In this document: positions 32,046 through 39,411 of the stretch, in pieces
How positions within the stretch are numbered: the stretch's first letter is position 1
Layout: every line of letters begins with the position of its first letter
Source of the DNA: an uncultured Collinsella sp.
GTDB taxonomy: Bacteria > Actinomycetota > Coriobacteriia > Coriobacteriales > Coriobacteriaceae
Direction: 5' to 3'
DNA: 40,468 nucleotides
Assembly (NCBI GenBank): GCA_900545555.1
Contig: UQZI01000010.1
Coordinates: 1-40,468, forward strand
Program-made: the position numbers and the translations under genes
Notes under the pieces: generated by a model
Seen by the model: the letters and a program-made list of their open reading frames with translations, nothing else
Told to the model about the DNA's origin: nothing
The model's database searches: none

Positions 32046-32375
32046 CTATAACGCCGCGGCGATTGCTTCGGTCACAAACTTATTGAGTGACTCGCCCTTC
32101 TTTGCCGCCGCCAGTGCTGCCTGCTTGTGAAGCTCGGAGCCTGTTCTCACATTGAACGAGCCCTTAAAAGCCCGCTCTGGTTCCTTGCCCTTTTCGGCAC
32201 AAAACTCAAGGTAATCGTCGACGGCGTCGTGGAAGCATTGCTCCACTTCTTCAGCCTTGGAGCCTTCAAATACAATTGCGTCCCTAATGCCGGCGACCAT
32301 ACCTGTTAGTACATGCTGCTCGGCATCGAACTCGACTGGGGCGAAATAGCCCTTGTATGCCAAAACGTTACTCAT
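32046..32375 (-). CDS. hicB: HicB-family antitoxin
   Basis: The 109-residue protein has the degenerate RNase H-like HicB fold at the N-terminus (YKGYFAPVEFDAEQHVLTGMVAGIRDAIVFEGSKAEEVEQCFHDAVDDYLEFC). A C-terminal ribbon-helix-helix-like segment (GSFNVRTGSELHKQAALAAAKKGESLNKFVTEAI) is the likely DNA-binding part. It neutralises the HicA mRNA interferase and represses the operon. Its start overlaps the end of hicA by 8 bases, giving the usual toxin-first hicAB order. An inverted repeat upstream of hicA is the likely operator. Confidence 0.88.
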   Translation of the reverse strand: MSNVLAYKGYFAPVEFDAEQHVLTGMVAGIRDAIVFEGSKAEEVEQCFHDAVDDYLEFCAEKGKEPERAFKGSFNVRTGSELHKQAALAAAKKGESLNKFVTEAIAAAL

Positions 32376-32631
32376 GACTGCCTCCGACATCCTGCAGAAA
32401 TCGAACGATGTTTCGAATTGTCCCCGCTGTCAATTCGTCAGATGGATGAGGCGCGTGCATCACGAACATCCTGCCATCTGAGGGCCTGTAGAAGCGAATG
32501 CGCGATCCGGATGTCTTGCCTTTGTTGTCCATTTCAAAGCCATATGAGGCCATGACTTTTAAAAAATCGGCATACCGATACGTCGAAGGGCAGCTAAACA
32601 GTTGGGCGATGAGTTTATCGGCTCGAGTCAT
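32368..32631 (-). CDS. hicA: HicA-family toxin, atypical active site
   Basis: The protein, about 87 residues, has the double-stranded RNA-binding-like HicA layout: an N-terminal helix (YRYADFLKVMASYGFEM), KGKTSGSRIRFYRPSDGRMFVMHAPHP, and ELTAGTIRNIVRFLQDVGG. Family toxins cleave mRNA. The usual active-site His in a GSHH-type motif is replaced: the motif reads SGSRIRF. This subtype may use other residues, or may be weak. The start is uncertain. ATG 32631 has GGGGCGGG very close upstream, and ATG 32643 adds four residues but sits next to the operator. Confidence 0.8.
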   Translation of the reverse strand: MTRADKLIAQLFSCPSTYRYADFLKVMASYGFEMDNKGKTSGSRIRFYRPSDGRMFVMHAPHPSDELTAGTIRNIVRFLQDVGGSHE

Positions 32632-32645
32632 CCCGCCCCACATTC

Positions 32646-32666
32646 TGCAACTATATTCTAGTTGCA
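32646..32666. promoter_or_regulatory. Inverted-repeat operator candidate of hicAB
   Basis: TGCAACTA and TAGTTGCA are perfect inverted halves around TATTC, immediately upstream of hicA. HicB-type antitoxins bind such palindromes. A minus-strand -10-like TATAGT lies near 32693. Confidence 0.7.
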
Positions 32667-32693
32667 ATTTAGATCCGATGCAATCACCTATAC

Positions 32694-32727
32694 TATAGAA
32701 CATGTGTACGTATAGAACAAGTGTTCG
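32694..32727. repeat. Tandem 17-base repeat upstream of hicAB
   Basis: TATAGAACATGTGTACG (32694-32710) and TATAGAACAAGTGTTCG (32711-32727) are adjacent and differ at two bases. Both contain ATAGAACA, the half-site of the operator at 27675-27755. The second also contains the near-palindrome GAACAAGTGTTC. Confidence 0.7.
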
Positions 32728-32764
32728 AACCACTACAAAGGGGACAGGCCCCTTTGTAGTGGTT
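32728..32764. repeat. Right flanking hairpin of hicAB
   Basis: AACCACTACAAAGGGG and its complement form a 16-bp stem around ACAGG, followed by TTTTG. It is the inverted partner of 31991-32027. It lies 14 bases before the end of the M16C peptidase gene. Confidence 0.87.
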
Positions 32765-32777
32765 TTGCTTGCTGTGG

Positions 32778-35700
32778 TTAGCCCATCAGGTCGACGACGT
32801 TAAAGCCGGCGTTGCTCTTGGCGATGACGTCGCGGCCGCCAAAGACGCAGGTGGGCGACTCGGCCGCAATGCGCGTCACGTCGGCGCCGAGCGAGCGCAG
32901 CTCACCGGGCGTGGCGGCGAGCATCTGGGCGCGACGCTCCTCGCGCGCATGCGGATCGAGCCCGGCCAGATAGGTCGTGTTGCGGCGCTTGGTGAGCGCG
33001 TACGGCTTTACCGGCGCGTCCATGCCGCTCACGCAGCTCACGATAAAGCCCTCAAAGGCGGCCCCGTCGGGCTCAAAGCTGCCGAGCCATTCGCCCGCGC
33101 GCGCCACGCGCTCAATCGAGGGATCGATTGCCGGGTCGCGGTAGGTGTAGAACGCCGTCTGGCGCTCGCCGGCTGCGCGGAATCCGCAGCCGTATGCACC
33201 GCCCTTCACGCGAATCTCGTTCCACAGGTAATCGTAGGAGAGCGCGTTGGCAGCCACGGCCCAAGCGCCTGTCACGTCAATGCCTAGGCGACGCGGGTCG
33301 CACGCGCTTGCCGCAAAGCAGATGTCGCTGGGGATGACAAAAGCCTCGTGGCGATTGCACGGCGTCGGCACCACGAGCGCGTCGCGGCCGGCATCGGCGC
33401 CGTCGCCCGCGCCAAGCCCCAGGTTACCCGCGGCATCCCAGTACGCGTCAAAGTCCTCGTCGCTGCCGGTAAAGCTCGCCATGCAGCCATCGGCCACAAA
33501 GATGCGGTCTGCCAGCTCGGCAAGCTTGGCGCGCAGGCCGTCCAGGCGCTCGTCAAAGTGCTCGAGCAAATCGCGCAGGAACAGGTAGAAGTCTACGCCC
33601 GAGAGCTGCTCACGCACCACGGCCGAAGGCGAGCTGTAGCTCATCGCGCGACCGAGCGCCGCCGAGTGGCCGTTGTTGATAAAGCCCTGCTCAAGCCCAA
33701 TGCGAATCTGTGTGAGCACGTCGCGCACGCGGTCGGCGTCGGCATCGAGCAAAAGCGTGCTCGACCACACCTCGTGCGGCAGGCTCGCCAGCGCATCGAT
33801 CTTCTCGGACAGGGCGCCGGCGCTCACCAGCAGGTAGGGGCGCACGCCGTCCACGTCGGGCTGCGTCATGACTTCGGTCGTAAAGCTCAAAAAGCCCAGC
33901 TTGCCGGCGATCAGGTTGTCGAGCTCCTCGGCCGTATGCGTCTGCGTGGGCAGCTGCTTGAGCAGGCGGCAGAGCAGCGTCACATAAGGCAGGTCCTCAA
34001 ACGCGACGCAGCTCAGGTCGAAATACTGCATGGCGTAGGCCAGACGGTTGGTGGGGATGCCGTGGCGCAGGCAGGGAATGGGCGCAGTCGTGTCCACAAC
34101 CAGCGGCGGCTCGGGGCGCGCCTCGCCAATGTCGGACACGCGCAGACGCGGCAGCGTGGCCTTGGCCTCGGGCGCGTCTTCCGCCTCCTGGGCGGCACGC
34201 AGCGCGGTCGTGCGCTCGACCACGTCTGCCAGCTCGGCATCGGTCATGGCGTCGCGCTTGGCGGTGAGCTCGGCGGCCTCGGCACCCTCCGAGCCGGCAC
34301 CGGCGTCCACCGGCACCAGCTCGACCAGCGCCATGTGGTCGTTTTCCAGCACGAGCTCGCGCAGCAGGTCCTCAAAGTAGCTGCCGTCCAGCTCGCCGCG
34401 CAGCTCCTCGTACACCGGGCCGTACTTGAGCGCCAGCGTCGCGGCGTCGTCATCGTAGAGCCACGTGCTCAGCGCGTCGCACGCAATGGCCACGCCGTCG
34501 GCGATGCCGTAGTCGAGCTGGCGCAGGTCGTATTCGTTGCTGCTGATGATGGCTTCCAGGCGCTCGCGCGGAACGCCATGCTCGCATAGGTCGCGGCAGG
34601 CGTTCTGGAACACGCGGCGCAGCTCGCGCGCCACGCCGGGCTGTGCGTTTTGCAGCATGATGAGCTCGTAGGGTTGCAGGCTCTCGGCCGCGGTGTAGCT
34701 CACCACGTTGCCGCCCAGGCCGGCGGCCAGAATGGCCTTCTTAACCGGGGCTTCGTTGGAGCCCAGCAGCGCCTCAAACAAGATGTCCGCCGCGATCGTG
34801 CGCTTGCGGTCGAGTGCGCTGCCCAGCACCAGGCCCAGGCCCACCAGGGCGTTTTCGGGCGTGGTAGCCATCTCGACGCGCTTATACTCGCAGGTCACGG
34901 GCGCCTGCACGCCCAGCGGATTGGGCGCCAGCGCGGACGGGTCTTCGCCGGCGGCAACGGCTGCGTCCATGCGCCGGCTTGCGGCGCTCGGCTGCGACAG
35001 ATAACGCTCGTCCAAAAAGGCCAGCGCGCGGTCCACGTCCAGGTCGCCGTAAAGCGTGATGTAGGAGTTAGAGGGGTTGTAGTGGCGCGCGTGCGTATCC
35101 AGGAACTGCTCGTAGGTGAGCGCAGGGATTGCGCGCGGGTCGCCGCCGCTCTCGTGCGCATAGGCGGTGTCGGGATAGAGCGCGGCGTTGACGGCGTCGT
35201 CCAGCACGCTCATGGGGTCGGACAGCGCGCCCTTCATCTCGTTGAACACCACGCCGTTATAGCGCAGCGTGCCTTCGCGCAGGCTCGCGGAGCTGCCGTC
35301 GCCGCCAGCGCCCTCCGGCAGGTCCAGCTCGTAGTGCCAGCCCTCCTGCTCAAAAATGGTGGGCTTGGTATAGATGGCCGGGTTGAACACCGCGTCCAGG
35401 TACACGTCCATCAGGTTGTACAGGTCCTGCTCGTTGGTGGTGGCAACGGGGTAGATGGTCTTGTCGGGGTAGGTCACGGCGTTGAGGAACGTCTGCATGG
35501 AGCTCTTGATCAGATCGACAAACGGCTCCTTGACGGGAAACTTGGCCGACCCGCACAGCACCGAGTGCTCAAGAATATGGAACACGCCGGTGGAATCGGC
35601 CGGCGGCGTCTTAAAGCCAATGGCAAAGGCCTTGTTTTCGTCGTCGCACGCTAGGTACAGCAGGCGAGCGCCCGAGGCAGCGTGACGCAGCACGTAAGCG

Positions 35701-35816
35701 TCGGCGTCGAGCTCGGGCACGGTCTCGCAGCGCTCGACGGCAAAACCATGGCAGGTGGTACCGGGCACCAGCAGCGCGGCGGCAGCGGCGCGCGGGTCGG
35801 TTGAGGTAGTGGGCAT
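32778..35816 (-). CDS. M16C-family zinc metallopeptidase (presequence-protease-like)
   Basis: The 1012-residue protein has the inverted zinc motif HxxEH as H80-I-L-E83-H84 within GVFHILEHSVLCGS. It then shows KEPFVDLIKSSMQTFLNAVTYPDKTIYPV and FEQEGWHYEL, as in PreP/Cym1 and related insulinase-type enzymes. Four homologous half-domains form a closed chamber that degrades short peptides. No signal peptide or membrane segment is seen, so it probably acts in the cytoplasm. The start at 35816 follows AAAGGAG; an open frame continues upstream to 36074 but runs through the repeat cluster and lacks homology. A minus-strand -10 TATACT lies at 35869-35874. Length matches the family. Confidence 0.94.
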   Translation of the reverse strand: MPTTSTDPRAAAAALLVPGTTCHGFAVERCETVPELDADAYVLRHAASGARLLYLACDDENKAFAIGFKTPPADSTGVFHILEHSVLCGSAKFPVKEPFVDLIKSSMQTFLNAVTYPDKTIYPVATTNEQDLYNLMDVYLDAVFNPAIYTKPTIFEQEGWHYELDLPEGAGGDGSSASLREGTLRYNGVVFNEMKGALSDPMSVLDDAVNAALYPDTAYAHESGGDPRAIPALTYEQFLDTHARHYNPSNSYITLYGDLDVDRALAFLDERYLSQPSAASRRMDAAVAAGEDPSALAPNPLGVQAPVTCEYKRVEMATTPENALVGLGLVLGSALDRKRTIAADILFEALLGSNEAPVKKAILAAGLGGNVVSYTAAESLQPYELIMLQNAQPGVARELRRVFQNACRDLCEHGVPRERLEAIISSNEYDLRQLDYGIADGVAIACDALSTWLYDDDAATLALKYGPVYEELRGELDGSYFEDLLRELVLENDHMALVELVPVDAGAGSEGAEAAELTAKRDAMTDAELADVVERTTALRAAQEAEDAPEAKATLPRLRVSDIGEARPEPPLVVDTTAPIPCLRHGIPTNRLAYAMQYFDLSCVAFEDLPYVTLLCRLLKQLPTQTHTAEELDNLIAGKLGFLSFTTEVMTQPDVDGVRPYLLVSAGALSEKIDALASLPHEVWSSTLLLDADADRVRDVLTQIRIGLEQGFINNGHSAALGRAMSYSSPSAVVREQLSGVDFYLFLRDLLEHFDERLDGLRAKLAELADRIFVADGCMASFTGSDEDFDAYWDAAGNLGLGAGDGADAGRDALVVPTPCNRHEAFVIPSDICFAASACDPRRLGIDVTGAWAVAANALSYDYLWNEIRVKGGAYGCGFRAAGERQTAFYTYRDPAIDPSIERVARAGEWLGSFEPDGAAFEGFIVSCVSGMDAPVKPYALTKRRNTTYLAGLDPHAREERRAQMLAATPGELRSLGADVTRIAAESPTCVFGGRDVIAKSNAGFNVVDLMG

Positions 35817-35952
35817 ATGCAGTCTCCTTTGGCGCCCCAACGGGGGCGAATCGAGTCGAATCCCCGAGAGTATACCCATATGGGGCCGCGGCTCTGCGGC
35901 GAGCTGAAGACGATGCTGGCGGATTGGGCATAGGTCCCGCGTGCCCGCCGCA

Positions 35953-36130
35953 CGAGCGTGGAAAATTGGACACTCGCCAAACGAGAGTGGATATTCGGAC
36001 GGACGAGCGAGGATTTCCGGATACCTATCGAACGAGAGTGGATATTTGGACGGAATCTGCCGCAAAAGCCCCAAAAACCGTCCAAATATCCACTCTCGAT
36101 ATCCGACCGTCCGAAAATCCTCGCTCGTCC
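35953..36130. repeat. Cluster of degenerate 21-base repeats with a 53-base inverted repeat
   Basis: Units of form CGAGMGTGGATWTTYGGAC occur at 35953, 35982, 36004 (degenerate) and 36033 on plus. Inverted units lie at 36078-36098 and 36108-36127. As a result, 36001-36053 and 36078-36130 are imperfect complements over 53 bases, around a 24-base spacer. A related single unit lies at 24812. No gene is here. Confidence 0.8.
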
Positions 36131-36141
36131 ATCACTCGCGT

Positions 36142-36381
36142 ATCTCTCGTCTCTCATTCGTCTCTAATATGAGAGATGACAGGAAGATGAGAGAAAAATA
36201 TGAGAGATAACTGAGCAGCAAAGAGACAGGCAATCATGGTATTGTCTCAATACCGATTGTTCTACCAGCAATAATATGTATAAATGAAGCAAATGGTAGA
36301 CATTCCAGCTCTATCTATCTCTTATCTCTAAGCCGAGAGATAGAGAGATAAATGAGAGATTACGAGAGATAACTGAGAGAC
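36142..36381. promoter_or_regulatory. Array of GAGAGAT heptamers before the AlbA_2 gene
   Basis: GAGAGAT or a one-base variant starts at 36335, 36343, 36354, 36364 and 36375, a spacing of 8, 11, 10 and 11, close to one helix turn. Further copies start at 36171, 36189 and 36202, and inverted ATCTCTN copies at 36142, 36317 and 36324. The stretch is AT-rich compared with its neighbours and lies 54-290 bases before the gene start. A cooperative binding site is the simplest reading. Confidence 0.65.
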
Positions 36382-36434
36382 GAGGGAAATCTATCCGCGG
36401 CATTCTCCGCAGGACCGAGCGAAAGGACGTGCAG

Positions 36435-37901
36435 ATGAACGAAAACGAGCTGACCGGTCTGCTTGAGTCTTTAAGGCGTATGGGCTCGGATGATCTTAAC
36501 GTCGAAGTGAAGGAGAGCGCCACGACGCTTTCCCGCGACGTGTGGGAAACGGTGAGCGCATTCGCGAACACTGCCGGCGGAATCATCGTGCTCGGAGTGA
36601 GTGAGCGCGCAGGTTTTGTCCCGGTTGAGAACTTCGAGACCGAGAAAGTGCTCAACCAATTTGTGTCAGGCATGGGTGATGCGGGCGGTCGAGGAAAGCT
36701 GGCCAATCCGCCCAAATACACGATCGAGCGAGTGGAGCTTCAGGGCGTCATCGTTCTCGTCATTACGATTGAGGAGCTCGATCCGTCGAGCAAGCCCTGC
36801 TATGTCATAGAGCGGGGCGCCCAGGGCGGCAGCTACAAGCGCATCGATGACAAAGATGTGCCGCTTTCATCGACCGAGGTGCTCGCATTGGCGTCATACG
36901 GTCGAGCGACTCCGAGCGATCGCGACGCGGTGGCGGGTGCGGGCGCGGACGATCTCGACGAGACGCTGGTCGACCGTACGATAGATCGGGCTTTTTCGTT
37001 GACGCCCCGGGCAATGCGCGGCGCGCCGGACAAACAAACGAAGCTGGAACGCCTAAATATCCTTGATTCCCAGGGCAATGTCACCAAGGCTGGACTCCTA
37101 GTTGTGGGCACCTACCCTCAGCAGTTCTATCCCAAGCTCTTCATTGACGTGGCTGTCCATGTGGGAACTCAGAAGGGCATGGCGGGGTCGCTGAGGTTCA
37201 TGGACCGCACAATCTGTGAGGGAACGTTGGGCGAGATGATCTCGGATGCCGTCGCAGCCGTCGCCAAGAATTTGCGGCGAACCTCGACCGTCCAAGGCGT
37301 CTCGCGTGTCGACTCGCTTGAGATTCCCGAGGAGGTTCTGCGCGAGGCAATCGCCAACGCCGTAATCCATCGAGAATACGGGGATCGGTTCTGTGGACAA
37401 TCGATTGCCGTCGACGTCTTTGACGATCGTGTCGAGGTGACGAATCCTGGCGGCCTTTACGGGGGAAAGGCTCGCGAGAACTTGTTTGACGGCAGCTCCC
37501 GATGCCGTAACGCGACACTCGTGAAACTCATGTCGATTGTCCCGCTGCCGGATGGCGCAGGTTCGCCGGCTGAGGGCAATGGCTCGGGCATCCCGATGAT
37601 GATCGATGCCATGCGCGCGCATGGTCTGGCCGAGCCCCTGTTCTGCCCGGGGTTCGATCGGTTCAAGGTCGTACTTTACCGTTCAAAGATCGAGCCGGTC
37701 GATCATGGCGGGGGCTTAATTGTGACGGCACTCAAACACTACGGCGAGCTGGGGACGCGTGAGCTGGCAGAACGTACGGGGCTTACAATTTCCCAGGTTA
37801 GGTCACGCGTCAACGCGCTCATTGCTCAAGGCGAGCTTGAGCCCACGGCGCCGGCGACGAGCCGCAACCGCAAGTATCGACTGTCAGGGCGCGTGGAATA
37901 A
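36435..37901 (+). CDS. AlbA_2/RecG-like ATP-binding transcriptional regulator
   Basis: The 488-residue protein has an N-terminal AlbA_2 (Schlafen-type) domain at about 8-130 (VEVKESATTLSRDVWETVSAFANTAGGIIVLGV). A central region with EEVLREAIANAVIHREYGD and NPGGLYGG is typical of the ATPase-like part of COG2865 regulators. A C-terminal winged helix (about 415-485; ELGTRELAERTGLTISQVRSRVNALIAQGELEP) follows. Such proteins occur in accessory regions and are thought to bind nucleic acid and regulate transcription. Targets are unknown. The ATG at 36435 has GAAAGGA 7 bases upstream; the GTG two codons earlier is too close to it. The phased repeat array upstream may be its own binding site. Confidence 0.88.
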   Translation: MNENELTGLLESLRRMGSDDLNVEVKESATTLSRDVWETVSAFANTAGGIIVLGVSERAGFVPVENFETEKVLNQFVSGMGDAGGRGKLANPPKYTIERVELQGVIVLVITIEELDPSSKPCYVIERGAQGGSYKRIDDKDVPLSSTEVLALASYGRATPSDRDAVAGAGADDLDETLVDRTIDRAFSLTPRAMRGAPDKQTKLERLNILDSQGNVTKAGLLVVGTYPQQFYPKLFIDVAVHVGTQKGMAGSLRFMDRTICEGTLGEMISDAVAAVAKNLRRTSTVQGVSRVDSLEIPEEVLREAIANAVIHREYGDRFCGQSIAVDVFDDRVEVTNPGGLYGGKARENLFDGSSRCRNATLVKLMSIVPLPDGAGSPAEGNGSGIPMMIDAMRAHGLAEPLFCPGFDRFKVVLYRSKIEPVDHGGGLIVTALKHYGELGTRELAERTGLTISQVRSRVNALIAQGELEPTAPATSRNRKYRLSGRVE

Positions 37902-38001
37902 ATGCGTTAGTGGACGAGGCGACCCAATAATCGACCCTCAATTGGCGCCCACTAAGGTAAAGCGGTTGTTGCTCAGTCGACGGTGATGCTAAAGACTCGG
38001 C

Positions 38002-38493
38002 TTACGCCGGCATGGCCCCGAACCCGTCCATCAGGAACAGCCTAAGAACCAGCTTGATGACATATCCCGGTTTGACTTCTGCCGCGTCAAAGACGTGGCG
38101 CTCGGTGAGCTCACTACAGTATGCATAGATGTCACGGATAAGGTCCGCGCCCGAGAGCGTAAACATGTAGCCTGCGTCCGAAAGTGCATTGGGCGCGGCA
38201 GGCAACTTGGTCATGCGACAAAAGGTCAACAGGTCGGGCGCCATAGCGTCCTGGTAGCCAAGATGGCTGCCGTCTTCTTGTGCGGCGAGTTCCAGCTGGC
38301 GTACTCGATCCAGCGCCGCCGCTAACACAAAGCTCGGCGTAGGCGCATTGACGTCTTCCGTGTTCGCCACGAGTTTGCCTGCTGCCTGCGTGACAAGCCA
38401 GGCGACCTCGCGCTGGCAACGCACGGCCTTGCGCGTAACCGGCTTGATGGACGAAGAAGAAACGCTCCCCTTAGGCGGATTCGAAGCAGCCAT
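38002..38493 (-). CDS. Hypothetical protein
   Basis: The 163-residue protein has no family I recognise. It has a Ser-rich, polar N-terminus (about 1-25), then a predicted all-helical body (REVAWLVTQAAGKLVANTEDV; FVLAAALDRVRQLELAAQE) and a hydrophobic C-terminal helix (YVIKLVLRLFLMDGFGA). There is no signal peptide or clear transmembrane segment. GGGAGGG four bases upstream supports the ATG at 38493. Its start lies only 11 bases from that of the divergent gene at 38505. It converges with the AlbA_2 gene, and the 100-base gap between them has no clear terminator. Confidence 0.7.
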   Translation of the reverse strand: MAASNPPKGSVSSSSIKPVTRKAVRCQREVAWLVTQAAGKLVANTEDVNAPTPSFVLAAALDRVRQLELAAQEDGSHLGYQDAMAPDLLTFCRMTKLPAAPNALSDAGYMFTLSGADLIRDIYAYCSELTERHVFDAAEVKPGYVIKLVLRLFLMDGFGAMPA

Positions 38494-38504
38494 AAGACCC
38501 TCCC

Positions 38505-39092
38505 ATGAACAATCCGGCCCAACAAGTCCGGATGAAACACGTGCTACATCAGTATACAGGGGAGTGGGGTAGCGGGGCTCAAGCGCGCCAGCGGCAAACC
38601 GAGAGCATCAACAATGTGCCTCCGCTCTATTTGGACGACGGTACGTGGGTCATTAAGTACTCGGTTCAAGCGCCGGGTACCGTTGGTTTTCGAGACCAGA
38701 ATTACAACCGTAAAATGCTCAACTGCATGGAATGTGGCGTCCCAGTCGGAGTCATATTTGCAACCGAGGTGGGCTATAAGGTGCTCGGCCTTGCGTTTGT
38801 TGAGTGGTTCGAGCCCGAAAACGGATGGTTTGTTCTGCACGGTCCTGTTCATAAAGGCGGACCGGGCCCTCGTTTTGCGCCCGACATGAGTTATCTGAAG
38901 CACATACCCGTCCTGAAGCACATACCCGTCGATATTGAGTTTGCCGGACAGGGCGCGACCGACGATGAAATTTGGCTTTGGCGGTCTTTTACGATCGTGT
39001 TGTTTGATCGGATCGCGCGGCGATGCAATCTCGCGCACGCCTGCTGGTGCATGCTCTTCCTGATTTGTATAGCAAGAGGGGAGCGAGCGTGA
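38505..39092 (+). CDS. Hypothetical protein, possibly truncated nuclease-associated domain
   Basis: The 195-residue ORF has well-formed sequence in the first 130 residues (YTGEWGSGAQARQRQTES; VPPLYLDDGTWVIKYSV; VGFRDQNYNRKMLNCMECGVPVGVIF; VLGLAFVEWFEPENGWFVLHGPV). I associate this block, weakly, with proteins that carry an HNH nuclease at the C-terminus. No HNH motif is seen here, and the last 60 residues look unrelated. An exact 18-base tandem duplication (38895-38912 and 38913-38930) repeats LKHIPV in frame. No ribosome site precedes the ATG at 38505, so the 5' end may be wrong or lost. A gene remnant is likely. Confidence 0.5.
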   Translation: MNNPAQQVRMKHVLHQYTGEWGSGAQARQRQTESINNVPPLYLDDGTWVIKYSVQAPGTVGFRDQNYNRKMLNCMECGVPVGVIFATEVGYKVLGLAFVEWFEPENGWFVLHGPVHKGGPGPRFAPDMSYLKHIPVLKHIPVDIEFAGQGATDDEIWLWRSFTIVLFDRIARRCNLAHACWCMLFLICIARGERA

Positions 39093-39373
39093 GCGGGCGA
39101 GGCGATATTGCGATGGGGAAGTACGGAAAACTGCCGTGTGCCCTTATAGACAACAAAATGTTTCCGAGCGTAGAAGTTGATTGCGGGTCGTTTGTCGTCT
39201 CCTGTCCTTGCTGCGGCTCGCAAATACCGTGCCTCGACATTCGGTTCATCGATGCGCGCGACAGACTTAGCGACGAAGTGAGAAAACGGACAGGCGTTCA
39301 TATGCCGGTGTATCAGGAGAAATGCCCTGTTTGTGGCCTCGATATCGTGTACGACGCCGGCGACGAGGGATAG
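39089..39373 (+). CDS. Small zinc-ribbon protein
   Basis: The GTG at 39089 has GAGGGGAG five bases upstream and overlaps the TGA of the preceding ORF by four bases (GTGA), a layout typical of coupled translation. It gives 94 residues. An ATG at 39113 would give 86. Two cysteine pairs, CPCCGSQIPC and CPVC, flank a charged helix and should bind one zinc ion. I do not recognise a family. Coupling to the 38505 ORF suggests the two are still expressed together. Confidence 0.6.
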   Translation: MSGRGDIAMGKYGKLPCALIDNKMFPSVEVDCGSFVVSCPCCGSQIPCLDIRFIDARDRLSDEVRKRTGVHMPVYQEKCPVCGLDIVYDAGDEG

Positions 39374-39411
39374 GTGATGCGGAGGAGCTGGCTGTGAAGG
39401 CATCTCCGTTC

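Noticed and set aside
35817..36074. N-terminal extension of the M16C peptidase
   Set aside because: It runs through the repeat cluster and has no signal peptide; AAAGGAG supports the start at 35816.
35953..36381. CRISPR array
   Set aside because: Repeats are degenerate, occur in both orientations and lack regular spacers; no cas gene is present.
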